From positions 124,001-188,000 of the forward strand of contig JAXGYZ010000002.1 in the NCBI GenBank assembly GCA_040772005.1: a stretch of 64,000 nucleotides of DNA, written 5' to 3'. Position numbers and translations under genes: made by a program. This document shows positions 17,758 through 25,891 of this stretch, piece after piece. This DNA comes from MWBF01 sp040772005. GTDB taxonomy: Bacteria; Chloroflexota; Anaerolineae; CG2-30-64-16. The notes under the pieces are model-generated. The model did no database searches and was not told the origin of the DNA. It was given only the letters and a program-made list of their open reading frames with translations. The stretch's first letter is position 1; each line of letters begins with the position of its first letter.

Positions 17758-18121
17758 CGCCTTCGCTCTCGGCGTTGTACTCGGCCTGCTCCTCTGCCAC
17801 GGCCAGCGCATCCGCCTCCACAGCAGACGGTGCGGCCGGGTGGATCGCGAGGCGCAGGCCCAGGCTCCGCAGCAGCGCGGTCAGGCTGGAGAGCTGAGGG
17901 TTGCCGTTGGGCGACAACATGCGATACAGGTTCTCACGATTGAGCTGGGCCTCGCGTGCCAGTTGGCTCACACCCCGGGCTTCGGCCACGTCGCGCAATG
18001 CTAACAGGAAGACCTCCTGGTCTCCGTCCTCCAGTGCTGCATTGAGATAACCGAGAGCATACTCTGGATCGGCAAGCCGCTTCAGCAACCCGCTCTTGTA
18101 TTCAACCGCCGGCTCTCTCAT
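17750..18121 (-). CDS. HigA-like antitoxin (HTH, HI1420/addiction-module type)
   Basis: 123 residues. Central helix-turn-helix GVSQLAREAQLNRENLYRML followed by LTALLRSLGLRLAI, as in DNA-binding antitoxins of phage-derived Gp49/HigB toxins. The ATG (18121) overlaps the toxin remnant stop as TGATG; a GTG three bases upstream is an alternative. The C-terminus is acidic. The antitoxin frame is intact although its toxin is broken. Confidence 0.78.
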   Translation of the reverse strand: MREPAVEYKSGLLKRLADPEYALGYLNAALEDGDQEVFLLALRDVAEARGVSQLAREAQLNRENLYRMLSPNGNPQLSSLTALLRSLGLRLAIHPAAPSAVEADALAVAEEQAEYNAESEGDD

Positions 18122-18580
18122 CACAGTCCTCCGCAGAAGTCCGCCCAGTAAAGCTGCGCCAGCTCGATATCATCCCTTTGTGAGTCTTTGTCGCCGCCAC
18201 AGAGCAGTACAACAACTCGATCACCATGTCGGGCGAAGTAGATGCGGTAGCCGGGGGGCGCGTTTCATACTGGGGGCGAATTCGTAGCGCACTTACGCTG
18301 CGGCGTGGGCACGGACAATATCCCGCCCTCGCATCACCGAGATTCGTGGCCGCAGACGCATTCGTTTATCCGCGCTGCCAACGTGACATCGATGCGATAG
18401 GCGGGCCTCTAGTCGATCCTCAGTTCACTGACTCCTCCTAATAATCGCAGTCACTGAACGTGCAAGTCTGGCGCGAATCCGCACAGCAGCTTCCATATCC
18501 CGTAGTTTGGCAACCCATTGCCTGAACGGGTTCCTACCTTCTTCAGTTGAATAATCAACAATGATGATGGTTTCTGCCAC
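18121..18580 (-). pseudogene. decayed HigB/Gp49-type toxin
   Basis: The N-terminal part (GTG 18580, VDYSTEEGRNPFRQWVAKL, then RIRARLA) and the C-terminal part (GYRIYFARHGDRVVVLLCGG, then DIELAQLYWADF and stop) both match phage-derived Gp49-like RelE/HigB toxins. Between them, at about 18270-18430, the frame is lost: pieces such as NLGDAR appear in another frame and stops intervene. So the toxin is inactivated by frameshifts, perhaps with a small insertion, while the antitoxin survives. Confidence 0.75.
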
Positions 18581-18622
18581 GAGTGTAGTATAAAAGCTAC
18601 AGATTGTAAAGTCGCGACGATC

Positions 18623-18686
18623 AACCGCGGAAGACACGGAGCACACAGAATGATAATTTTCCGCGTGCTCCGTGTCTTCCGCGGTT
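18623..18686. terminator. 22-bp perfect inverted repeat after acsB
   Basis: Left arm AACCGCGGAAGACACGGAGCAC (18623-18644 here split only by position) pairs fully with 18665-18686 across a 20-base A/T-rich loop. It lies seven bases beyond the acsB stop on the minus strand, and so probably ends or protects the acsB transcript. It belongs to the same design as the 31525-31594 hairpin. Confidence 0.6.
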
Positions 18687-18693
18687 CACATCG

Positions 18694-20982
18694 TTAGAAC
18701 ATCGGCTCCATCATCAGCGACGGGTGGCCGGTCGCTTCGAGGTGCGCGAGCAGGCCGTCCACGTCGGTGCAGATGGTCTCATCGGCAATCTTGCTCAACA
18801 GGTCGGGGTCGCCCTCGCGCTCGCACACGGCCTGGAGTTCCGCGGCCATCGTCTGCTTGAGCACGCTGGACATCCACACGACGCGGCTGAAGCCGCCGTC
18901 TGCGGAGATGAACTTCGGGCTGGTCAGGTAGTACTTGCCGACGCCCATTACGCCTGGCGTCTGCAACCCGCCGCCGGCCATGCCGGCCAGGGTCGAAAAC
19001 GTCATGCCCGCGGGCGTCATGCTCGTGTCCTCGCGGGAGACGACCATCACGCCGTTCGCCTCCGGGATGAGCATGACGATGCACTCGAAGCAGCCGCACG
19101 CAGTCATGGGTGCGTTCATGATCGAGTACATCGCGACTTCCTGCACCGTGCCGTTCGACTTCTGCTGTGCGATTTCGTTCAGGCCCGCGTAGATACCCTT
19201 CTCGCGGTCGATCATCATGCCCTTACGGATGGGCTGATTCGGGCCGGTCGGGTTAATCTGGTAGGAGGCCGCGCAGTCCAGGTAGTTGTATGCGCCGCAC
19301 AGGCCGAGACGCTGCGGGCTGACCAGGCACAGGTGGGTCGGCGCAAACGACTGGCAGAGCGTGCAGGTGTAGAACTCCTCCACTGACTCGTCGGTCATAT
19401 CCGCGAGGCGGTTGTTGCGATAATCGTAGGCATCACGGGCCTTTTGCAGCCATGTGGCGTGCAGCGTCGGGTCCGTGATGATTTTGACCTGCACCTTGTC
19501 CACGATAGCGCCGAAGTCGGCCATCAGGCGGGCATGCACGATGTCACCGAAGTGCTTGAGCGAGAACCCCTTGTCCGCCGCGGCCTTGCTGATGCGAATC
19601 CAGGTGATATCGCGCTGGCCGATGTGCTGGATGCCGCTCGCGCCGTTGACGAAGTAGTGAATCTGGCGTTCGAGCACCGGCTCGAAGTCCCGCTGCATCT
19701 TGCGGCCCGCAACCTCGACCAGGATGCCCATGTCCATCGAGCCTGCTTCCGGCACGTCTGCGAAGTCCGGCCCGATGACCTCAATCTTGCCGTCCTCCAC
19801 CTGGTCCATGTCGACCATGCGCAGATATTCGAAGGCCCGGCTGTACTTGCCGCCGAATTCGACGCGCATGTCCTTCTTGCGGACGACCTCACCCTCGAAC
19901 GCGGAGCCGTAGGGCACCGGGATCGGGACCTCGGTCAGCTTGATCTTGACGCCGCGCGTCTCGATGCACTTCTGGACCAGCTTCTCTGCGCGTTCCAGGT
20001 CATCCTTGCCTTCGATTTCGTTGAAGGGCATGGAGATGACGTGCTCATAGGTCGTCACGCCGGTGGGCAGGATCTGGGGGATGCGCGTGTCTGCGATGAC
20101 CGGAAAGCCGTAGTTGATGGCGCCCGCGGCTGCCGCGTACTTCAGGTCGTCGACCTCGCCCAGCGCCAGCACAAACGCAAAGACGCGCTGCCGGTTGTAT
20201 TGCAGGATGTCCTTCGCCTGCCCGCCCTTCATGCCGCCGAAGGTCAGCGCGGAACGGGTCGCGAACCCGATGGGATAGATGGCGGAGAGTGTGTCCAGGC
20301 CAAACGGCACGATGTAGGTGTCGTAGCCCATCTCCACGCCCTCTTCCTGCAACTGGTGGATGACCGAGCGGCCGTTGACGTTGCCGCAGAGGAAGATCAG
20401 GATGTTGCGTTTCTGCAGCTCACGCACGATCTTGACCGCGACCTCGTTGCTCTTGGCGCAGCCGACAATCGCGGCGAAGCCGGGCATACGCCCGTCGACC
20501 AACTGGATGCCCCAGGCGCGGAGCTGAACGTCGTCGATCGGACCGTTCAACCGTCCGTTGCCGTCAGAGCCGCCGGAGGTCCCGCCATCCGGGCTGGTGA
20601 AGCTGCCGCCGGTCCCGTGGAAGCCTTCCAGGCGACCCGGTTCCTCGCCATAGACGAAGCGGATGGCCTCGATGATCTCCGCGGCCAGCAGCGTGGACAT
20701 GCCGGAGTCCAGCGTCTCGCCGAGGTAGGGTGTCCAGCACTGGACCGTCGGGACGGGATGCAGCAACTCCTTTGCATGCTCCAGCACCGGCGTCAGCTCG
20801 CCCAGCTTGGTGATCTCGCGACCGGTCATGCCGAAGATGGTCGGCAGGTAGTAAGCAGTATTGGGGAAGGCGACAGGGCAGTCAGCGCCCTTCTCCTGCA
20901 AGGCTTTGCTGAGGAGCTCGTCGGCCTCTTGCACAATCAGGTTGGCGCCGCGGATGGCGCGAGTAGCGATGTATCGCGACAT
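18694..20982 (-). CDS. acsB: acetyl-CoA synthase, alpha subunit
   Basis: 762 residues, full bacterial AcsB. Joins CO, the methyl group and CoA at the A-cluster. The 4Fe-4S ligands are C540, C543, C552 and C562 (spacing 3/9/10 as in Moorella) and the distal nickel site is C629-G-C631 in MTACGCFEC. The N-terminal domain that docks CODH and the CO tunnel is present. A Gly/Ser-rich stretch at about residues 117-146 (FHGTGGSFTSPDGGTSGG) looks like an extra flexible loop. The next gene upstream is cooS at 111 bp with a word-type hairpin between. Confidence 0.96.
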   Translation of the reverse strand: MSRYIATRAIRGANLIVQEADELLSKALQEKGADCPVAFPNTAYYLPTIFGMTGREITKLGELTPVLEHAKELLHPVPTVQCWTPYLGETLDSGMSTLLAAEIIEAIRFVYGEEPGRLEGFHGTGGSFTSPDGGTSGGSDGNGRLNGPIDDVQLRAWGIQLVDGRMPGFAAIVGCAKSNEVAVKIVRELQKRNILIFLCGNVNGRSVIHQLQEEGVEMGYDTYIVPFGLDTLSAIYPIGFATRSALTFGGMKGGQAKDILQYNRQRVFAFVLALGEVDDLKYAAAAGAINYGFPVIADTRIPQILPTGVTTYEHVISMPFNEIEGKDDLERAEKLVQKCIETRGVKIKLTEVPIPVPYGSAFEGEVVRKKDMRVEFGGKYSRAFEYLRMVDMDQVEDGKIEVIGPDFADVPEAGSMDMGILVEVAGRKMQRDFEPVLERQIHYFVNGASGIQHIGQRDITWIRISKAAADKGFSLKHFGDIVHARLMADFGAIVDKVQVKIITDPTLHATWLQKARDAYDYRNNRLADMTDESVEEFYTCTLCQSFAPTHLCLVSPQRLGLCGAYNYLDCAASYQINPTGPNQPIRKGMMIDREKGIYAGLNEIAQQKSNGTVQEVAMYSIMNAPMTACGCFECIVMLIPEANGVMVVSREDTSMTPAGMTFSTLAGMAGGGLQTPGVMGVGKYYLTSPKFISADGGFSRVVWMSSVLKQTMAAELQAVCEREGDPDLLSKIADETICTDVDGLLAHLEATGHPSLMMEPMF

Positions 20983-21009
20983 GGTTAGTTCCTCCGTGAA
21001 CCGGAATGA

Positions 21010-21092
21010 GAGACGAGTAACGAGTAACGAGTAAGGAGAAATGAGTAAGCGTCACTTCTTACTCGTTACTCATTACTCGTTACTGATTTCTC
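21010..21092. repeat. word-type inverted repeat (GAGTAAC)
   Basis: Left arm repeats ACGAGTAACGAGTAACGAG; right arm repeats TTACTCGTTACTCATTACTCG. It sits between cooS and acsB. A second set of the same words lies at 54272-54335. Confidence 0.75.
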
Positions 21093-21093
21093 A

Positions 21094-23085
21094 TCACCCG
21101 TAAATCTCTGCCATCTGCTCTTCGACCGGCAGTTCGCTGTATGACTCCATCGCCGCATCCCCGGATGCGCCAAAGCGGGCCGGATCGTAGGCAGGCAGCT
21201 TCAGCGCCGCGCGCTTCTTGTCGATGTGCTCGAGTGTCTTCTGGACGATGTCTCCGGCCTCGATAACGAACTCCAGCTTGCCGCCGTAGCGGTCTTCCCA
21301 CTCACTTAACAGGATGTCGGAAACCGCATCGGAGAACTCAACCGGGTTGCGCACGCCCATGATGACGTACGCGCCAGAGCCGACACAGTAAGTGGCGATG
21401 GATAAAGCTTTCTCGCTCATCCATTCGGGTGCCAGGCCGACCGCCGGGATATCGCTGATGTCGTCGCCCAGGCCGCCCTCGGTCGCCATCTGGCTCAACA
21501 CAGTGAGGATGCGGCTGTTATCCACGCAGGAACCGAGGTGCAGGACCGGCGGGATGCCGATCGCTTCGCAGACCTCGCGCAGGCCGGGGCCGACCTTTTC
21601 CGGATCGAGGCCCGCAGAGCCCTTCATATAGCCATACTTGCCGGCTGCAATCGCGCCGCACCCCGTGCTCACCACCAGAACATCATTCTTCAGCAGTTCG
21701 GTGACCACATCCATGTGGACCTGGTCGTGGGTGAAGGCGGGGTTGTTGCAACCGACATTCGCCGCCACGCCGCGGATGCGCCCGCTGGCGATGGCGTCGT
21801 TGAGCGGCCGGAAGGAGGCCCGATAGTTGCCGCCCTGCATGTAGGCCAGATACTCATGGCTGAAGCCCGGCACCATTTGTTCGGACATGCCATGGGGGAT
21901 GTGCGTCTCGGCGGCCCGGTTGGCATAGTTGTCGATTGCGCGGCGCACGATATTCTTGGCGATGTCCATCGCGTGATGCTCGTCGAACTCGATGTGTGTG
22001 GCGCCGGTAATCTTGACTTTGGGGCTGGTGGTGATGATTTCGGTGTGGAAGTGCTCGGCAACGCCCACCAGGGATTGCATGATGCACTGCACATCCACCA
22101 CCATTGCCTCGACCGCGCCGGTCAGGATGGCGAGTTCCTGCGTCAGGAAGTTGCCGGCGGAAGGAATGCCCTGGCGCATCATGACCTCATTGGCCGTGCA
22201 GCAGATGCCCGCCAGGTTGATGCCGTCCGCGCCCTTGCTCTTGGCATACTCGATCAGATCGGGGTCCTGAACGGCCGTGACGATCATCTCAGAGAGCGTG
22301 GGTTCGTGGCCGTGGACGATGATGTTGACCTGCTTCTCTTCCAGGCAGCCGAGATTGACTCCGCCAACCTTCGGGCTGGGGGTGCCGAAGAGGATGTCGG
22401 AGATGTCGGTGGCCCACATCGAGCCGCCCCAGCCGTCGGATAGGGCCGTGCGCACAGCGGCGCTCAAGATGTGGCTGGCATCCTGGTCGTCGCCAATGTG
22501 CGTGCGATGCAAGATCTCCACCACTTCGCGGTCGATGCCCCGCGGCACCACACCCTGGTCGCGCCAGAGCTTCTGGCGCTTGGGCGGTGCGGTATTGATG
22601 TAACTGAGCGTCCCGCGCTGTTGCCCGAATTCGCTGATGGCTTTGTTGGCCACGTCCAGCGCGACCTCTATGACAGTCTTGCCTTTCGTGGGGATGCCAT
22701 GTTTGGCCGCGACGGCATACAGCTTGGCCTCATCGCGAATCTGGTAACCCTGGGCCTCGCCGGTCGCCACTGCATGGAGGGTAAACGCCAGGTCACGGCC
22801 ATGGTCGGAGTGAGCCGCCGCGCCAGCCGCAATCGCCCGCGCCAGATTGCGGGCCGCGATGGTTTCCAGCGTCGCACCGCAGATGCCGACTTGCCCTTCT
22901 TTGGTGATGCGGCAGGGCCCCATATAGCAATTTTTGCAGCAGACGCCCGATTGCCCGCTGCCCACGGTGCAGGGCTTATGGTCTGCCGCCCGGCTAAATG
23001 AGGTCGAGATGCCCATCAGTTCGGCAACGTCCAGCACGTAGCATGCGGCTGGATCGATGCTGGGCGTGATTTTCTGTTTTGCCAT
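21094..23085 (-). CDS. cooS: nickel-iron CO dehydrogenase catalytic subunit
   Basis: 663 residues. Interconverts CO2 and CO at the C-cluster. Cys residues for the D and B clusters are at C39, C49, C50, C53, C58 and C69 (VCCKNCYMGPCRI). Further family marks are ICCTANEVMMRQG, STGCGAIAAGKYG, HLGSCVDNSRI and YCVGSGAYVIMGV, which hold C-cluster and acid/base residues. ATG 23085 is preferred over the longer frame because GGAGATACATCTC precedes it and homology begins there. With acsB it forms the bifunctional CODH/ACS. Confidence 0.96.
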   Translation of the reverse strand: MAKQKITPSIDPAACYVLDVAELMGISTSFSRAADHKPCTVGSGQSGVCCKNCYMGPCRITKEGQVGICGATLETIAARNLARAIAAGAAAHSDHGRDLAFTLHAVATGEAQGYQIRDEAKLYAVAAKHGIPTKGKTVIEVALDVANKAISEFGQQRGTLSYINTAPPKRQKLWRDQGVVPRGIDREVVEILHRTHIGDDQDASHILSAAVRTALSDGWGGSMWATDISDILFGTPSPKVGGVNLGCLEEKQVNIIVHGHEPTLSEMIVTAVQDPDLIEYAKSKGADGINLAGICCTANEVMMRQGIPSAGNFLTQELAILTGAVEAMVVDVQCIMQSLVGVAEHFHTEIITTSPKVKITGATHIEFDEHHAMDIAKNIVRRAIDNYANRAAETHIPHGMSEQMVPGFSHEYLAYMQGGNYRASFRPLNDAIASGRIRGVAANVGCNNPAFTHDQVHMDVVTELLKNDVLVVSTGCGAIAAGKYGYMKGSAGLDPEKVGPGLREVCEAIGIPPVLHLGSCVDNSRILTVLSQMATEGGLGDDISDIPAVGLAPEWMSEKALSIATYCVGSGAYVIMGVRNPVEFSDAVSDILLSEWEDRYGGKLEFVIEAGDIVQKTLEHIDKKRAALKLPAYDPARFGASGDAAMESYSELPVEEQMAEIYG

Positions 23086-23099
23086 GAGATGTATCTCCT

Positions 23100-23729
23100 C
23101 TACTTCTTGGCATCCCGCAGGTCGGTGCGGGTCTGGCGTAGGCCGAGGCGATCCCATGCGGGATCTTTGCGGCCATCCTGTACGGGAACGGGTTGCGTCA
23201 TGACGCTCGCGCCGTCGGTGGCAACGGGGTAGCCGGCCTCATCCAGCATGGCCATAATGGCGCCCGGCGTGACCAGCGCCGGGTCGTAAGATACGATGAC
23301 CATGCGGAAGGCGGAGCTGGCAAGAACATCCTGCACACCGGTCAACTGCGACAGGGCTTCCCGCACCTTCAGCGTGTGATGATCGGCCCAGAGATTGGGC
23401 ACGCCGAACTGGATTTTCTCCATGGGTGGCTGACCTCCTTCAAGGGGGCTGTTCAAAGGCTTTTTCGGCTCCAGGCGGGGACCTGCTGTGGCGTTGGCTT
23501 TTTCAGCGTAGAGCAGGTCCGCGATTTCGCGCCGGTGTTCGATATAGATTTCGCAGAAGTCGCAGGTGACAGAGAGGGGTGCGCAGCAACAGGAACTCCC
23601 CGCGCATTCTTCCCAGCAGGTTTGTGTTCCCGCATAGATGGCGCAATCGGCGCACGCCACCACCCAGCCGTTCTTGCCGGATGCGTGCCTGGCCTGAAGT
23701 TCACGCCGGATTTCCCAACATCTGCGCAT
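23100..23729 (-). CDS. Cys-rich two-CW-like domain fused to a heavy-metal-associated fold
   Basis: 209 residues, first gene before cooS (14-bp gap). The N-terminal half has ten cysteines including two Cys-Trp pairs (RRCWEI and TQTCWEEC), CADC, CCC and CDFC, resembling two-CW domains. The C-terminal half (from MEKIQFGVPN, residue about 103) is a ferredoxin-like HMA fold: VREALSQLTGVQDVLASS and IMAMLDEAGYPVAT, but the CxxC metal motif is absent (VPNLWADHH). An internal ATG with AAGGAGG upstream at about 23424 could also yield the HMA part alone. A nickel or cluster assembly role next to CODH is an inference. Confidence 0.65.
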   Translation of the reverse strand: MRRCWEIRRELQARHASGKNGWVVACADCAIYAGTQTCWEECAGSSCCCAPLSVTCDFCEIYIEHRREIADLLYAEKANATAGPRLEPKKPLNSPLEGGQPPMEKIQFGVPNLWADHHTLKVREALSQLTGVQDVLASSAFRMVIVSYDPALVTPGAIMAMLDEAGYPVATDGASVMTQPVPVQDGRKDPAWDRLGLRQTRTDLRDAKK

Positions 23730-23780
23730 GTCTGTCTCACCACCTGCGGATGGCTCTCGCCGCCGTGCGTATAAGCTGAT

Positions 23781-23800
23781 ATCGTGTAGTTTTGCACGAT
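23781..23800. promoter_or_regulatory. inverted repeat ATCGTG-N8-CACGAT
   Basis: Perfect six-base arms 50-70 bp upstream of the two-CW/HMA start. It lies over a weak -35/-10 region (TTATAC near 23770 on the minus strand), so an operator is possible. Confidence 0.4.
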
Positions 23801-23807
23801 GTGGTCG

Positions 23808-23837
23808 GTTTGGCTATGACGTTCGTCATAGCCAAAC
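23808..23837. promoter_or_regulatory. 30-bp near-perfect palindrome upstream of the CODH operon
   Basis: GTTTGGCTATGACG and CGTCATAGCCAAAC are exact complements around TT (14-bp arms). Its core ATGACG-NN-CGTCAT occurs again at 23962-23975. It starts three bases after the terminator stem on the minus strand. Either an operator or part of an RNA switch. Confidence 0.55.
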
Positions 23838-23839
23838 AC

Positions 23840-23874
23840 AAAAGCCTGCCCCGCGCAGAAGCGGAGCAGGCTTT
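23840..23874 (-). terminator. intrinsic terminator between the ANTAR regulator and the CODH operon
   Basis: Minus-strand RNA forms AAAGCCTGCTCCGC / GCGGGGCAGGCTTT with loop TTCTGC, followed by TTGTGTTT. It is 150 nt past the response-regulator stop and 110 nt before the two-CW/HMA start, so it can end the regulator transcript or attenuate read-through into the CODH genes. Confidence 0.7.
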
Positions 23875-23961
23875 CATCACCTGGGAAGGTTGCAAACCAT
23901 CGTCAGTCTGCAAGATATGACACAATGGTCAATAGCTTACGTTACACTTATCGCGCGCAAT

Positions 23962-23975
23962 ATGACGCGCGTCAT
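23962..23975. promoter_or_regulatory. second ATGACGNNCGTCAT palindrome
   Basis: ATGACGCGCGTCAT, a perfect 14-bp palindrome sharing all fixed bases with the core of the 23808-23837 palindrome. It lies in the same 296-bp gap. The remainder of that gap holds no recognised gene. Confidence 0.5.
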
Positions 23976-24025
23976 GTACGAATTAGAAGGTATTTTCACA
24001 AAACGCCCTGGCATGGAGCGCAGGC

Positions 24026-24604
24026 CTACAGGAGTTGGTCTGCTGTCACCAGGGCCTGGGCGACCTCGGAGAGCCTGCGGTTAGTGTCCTGGCTCTGCTT
24101 CTGCAGCCGGCGAAAGGCTTCCTCTTCAGTCAGGTCCAGGCGCCGCATGAGGATGCCCTTGGCGCGCTCGATTAGCTTGCGGGCTTCAAGGGCCTCGCGC
24201 AGGTCTGCCACTTCCTGGTGCAGCGCCTTGAATTCGCGGAAGCGCGCCAGCGCAAGGGCAATCGCAGGCAGCAGGTCTTCCTCGGCCACCGGCTTCATCA
24301 GATAGGCGGAGATATTGGCCTGGGCCGCGCGCTCGACCAACTGGGTTTCGTTGTATGCGGTCAGGAGGATGATCGGGATGGGCCGCGTGCGGGTGATGCG
24401 CTCGGCCGCCTCGATGCCGTCCATGACCGGCATCTTGATGTCCATGATGGCCAGGTCCGGTTCGGTGGCTGCGGCGAGCGTGACCGCATCCGCTCCGGTG
24501 GAGGCTTCGGCCACGACGTGATGTCCCAGCGCGTTGAGCTGCACCCGCAAGCTTAGCAGGCGGATGCTCTCATCGTCGGCAATGAGGATGCGCAGCGGGT
24601 CCAC
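24026..24604 (-). CDS. ANTAR-domain response regulator
   Basis: 192 residues. Receiver domain with phospho-acceptor D55 (LAIMDIKMP) and K104, a coiled linker, and a C-terminal ANTAR domain (ALEARKLIERAKGILMRR, LTEEEAFRRLQKQSQ) at about 129-184. ANTAR proteins bind paired hexaloop hairpins in leader RNA and block terminators. It is nine bases downstream of its histidine kinase and immediately upstream of the CODH operon with a terminator between, so CODH/ACS is its most likely target (inference). Confidence 0.92.
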   Translation of the reverse strand: MDPLRILIADDESIRLLSLRVQLNALGHHVVAEASTGADAVTLAAATEPDLAIMDIKMPVMDGIEAAERITRTRPIPIILLTAYNETQLVERAAQANISAYLMKPVAEEDLLPAIALALARFREFKALHQEVADLREALEARKLIERAKGILMRRLDLTEEEAFRRLQKQSQDTNRRLSEVAQALVTADQLL

Positions 24605-24613
24605 GACACCTCG

Positions 24614-25795
24614 TTATTTATAGAATATCAGTTGCGCCTCGCTGCCGCCCTGCGGCAGATTGTGCAGGCGCAGCGTGCCGGCGAGATCCTTCTCGGCGAG
24701 GGTGCGGGCGATGCGCAGACCCAGCCCGCGTGCGCGTTCGATGTCGAAGTCAGGCGGCAGCCCGCGACCGTTGTCGCGCACCACCACCGTGACCTGGGGA
24801 CCTTCCTGCGCGAGGTCGATGCGCAACTGCCCGCCGCGCGCGCTGAGGCTGAACGCGTGCTCCAGCGCGTTGGCAATCAGCTCATTCATCACCAGTGCAA
24901 AGGCCGTGGCCTGCTTCGAAGGCAGATAAATCGCCTCGCCGGTCACTTCGGCCTGCACCGGGCGGTCGGGGCGCACCAGGTGACGCAGCGAGATATCGCA
25001 TACTTGCCGCGCCAGTTCGGTGATATCGGTCAGCCGCACCTGGTCCGCGGACAGCAGTTCGTGGACGGCCGCGATGCTCTTGATGCGCGTCACGCTGTCG
25101 CGCAGGCTGCGTCGCGCGGCTGGGCTGGGGCTGGAGGACATCTCCAGGCTGAGCAGGTCTGCGACCGTTTGCAGGTTGTTCTTGATGCGGTGGTGCATCT
25201 CCTGCACCAGCGTCGCCAGGGCTTCGGCGCGCCGCGCTTCCTCCCGCAGCCGCATGTTGTCGACCGCCGTGCCAATCTGTGTGGCAATCGAGCGGAGGAG
25301 GGCCATGTCGGTATCGGAGAAGGTGACGAGCCGCCGCGCTGCAATGTGCAAGACGCCGAGGGGCTGCTCTTTGGCGTGCAGCGGGACGACCGCGCACGCG
25401 TGCGCGCCATGACACCGGCAGCCCTCGCGCACGATGCGCGCATCGTTGACGACGTCGGCTGCCTGCAGTTCTTCCCCGCGCAGCAGCGCCTGGCCGCACA
25501 GGCACTCACCGGGCGTGATCGTCGTTTCGGCAGGGTCGAACAGGGAGAGGTCGCCTTCGGCTGCGGCCAGGGCAAGCTGGCCGGTCAGACGATCCAACAG
25601 GTAGATTTTGCCGCTGTCGAGGGCCAGGACGGCGAGGGTTTCTTGCAGCGCCTCAGAGAGCGCGGCTTGTTCGTTCAGCGCCCGGTTCATCGCCGCGGAG
25701 ACAGCATAGAGCGCGGCCAACTCCTGCACGCGCCGCTGTTCTTCGGGAGCTTGCCATGATAGGGACACGGGCTGTGGGGAGGCAGGAGGATCCAT
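24614..25795 (-). CDS. GAF-domain sensor histidine kinase, HisKA_2 type
   Basis: 393 residues, no membrane segment. GAF domain at about 20-180 holding five cysteines, C98, C100, C126, C128 and C134 (ECLC ... GCRCHGAHAC), then the HisKA_2 box MHHRIKNNLQTVADLLSLE with H201/H202, and an HATPase domain (NELIANALEHAF, DNGRGLP, GLGLRIA). The Cys set suggests a cytosolic iron-sulfur or thiol redox sensor. This kinase class usually partners ANTAR regulators, and its neighbour is one. Confidence 0.9.
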   Translation of the reverse strand: MDPPASPQPVSLSWQAPEEQRRVQELAALYAVSAAMNRALNEQAALSEALQETLAVLALDSGKIYLLDRLTGQLALAAAEGDLSLFDPAETTITPGECLCGQALLRGEELQAADVVNDARIVREGCRCHGAHACAVVPLHAKEQPLGVLHIAARRLVTFSDTDMALLRSIATQIGTAVDNMRLREEARRAEALATLVQEMHHRIKNNLQTVADLLSLEMSSSPSPAARRSLRDSVTRIKSIAAVHELLSADQVRLTDITELARQVCDISLRHLVRPDRPVQAEVTGEAIYLPSKQATAFALVMNELIANALEHAFSLSARGGQLRIDLAQEGPQVTVVVRDNGRGLPPDFDIERARGLGLRIARTLAEKDLAGTLRLHNLPQGGSEAQLIFYK

Positions 25796-25891
25796 CGCAG
25801 TTGGTAGCTATGGCCGCTTCCGGATATGAGGCGTACGGTGCAACAGCGCGTCTGCGGGGCTGTTCACACCGCACGCCTCACTTGGCCCGGA

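Noticed and set aside
19444..20988. Long open frame on the plus strand opposite acsB
   Set aside because: It mirrors the acsB frame, has no family similarity and is rich in Ala/Arg/Asp/His as expected of an antisense shadow in GC-rich DNA.
21010..21092. CRISPR-like direct repeats from the GAGTAAC words
   Set aside because: The units are 7-8 bp without spacers and pair with their complement in the other arm, so this is a hairpin, not an array.
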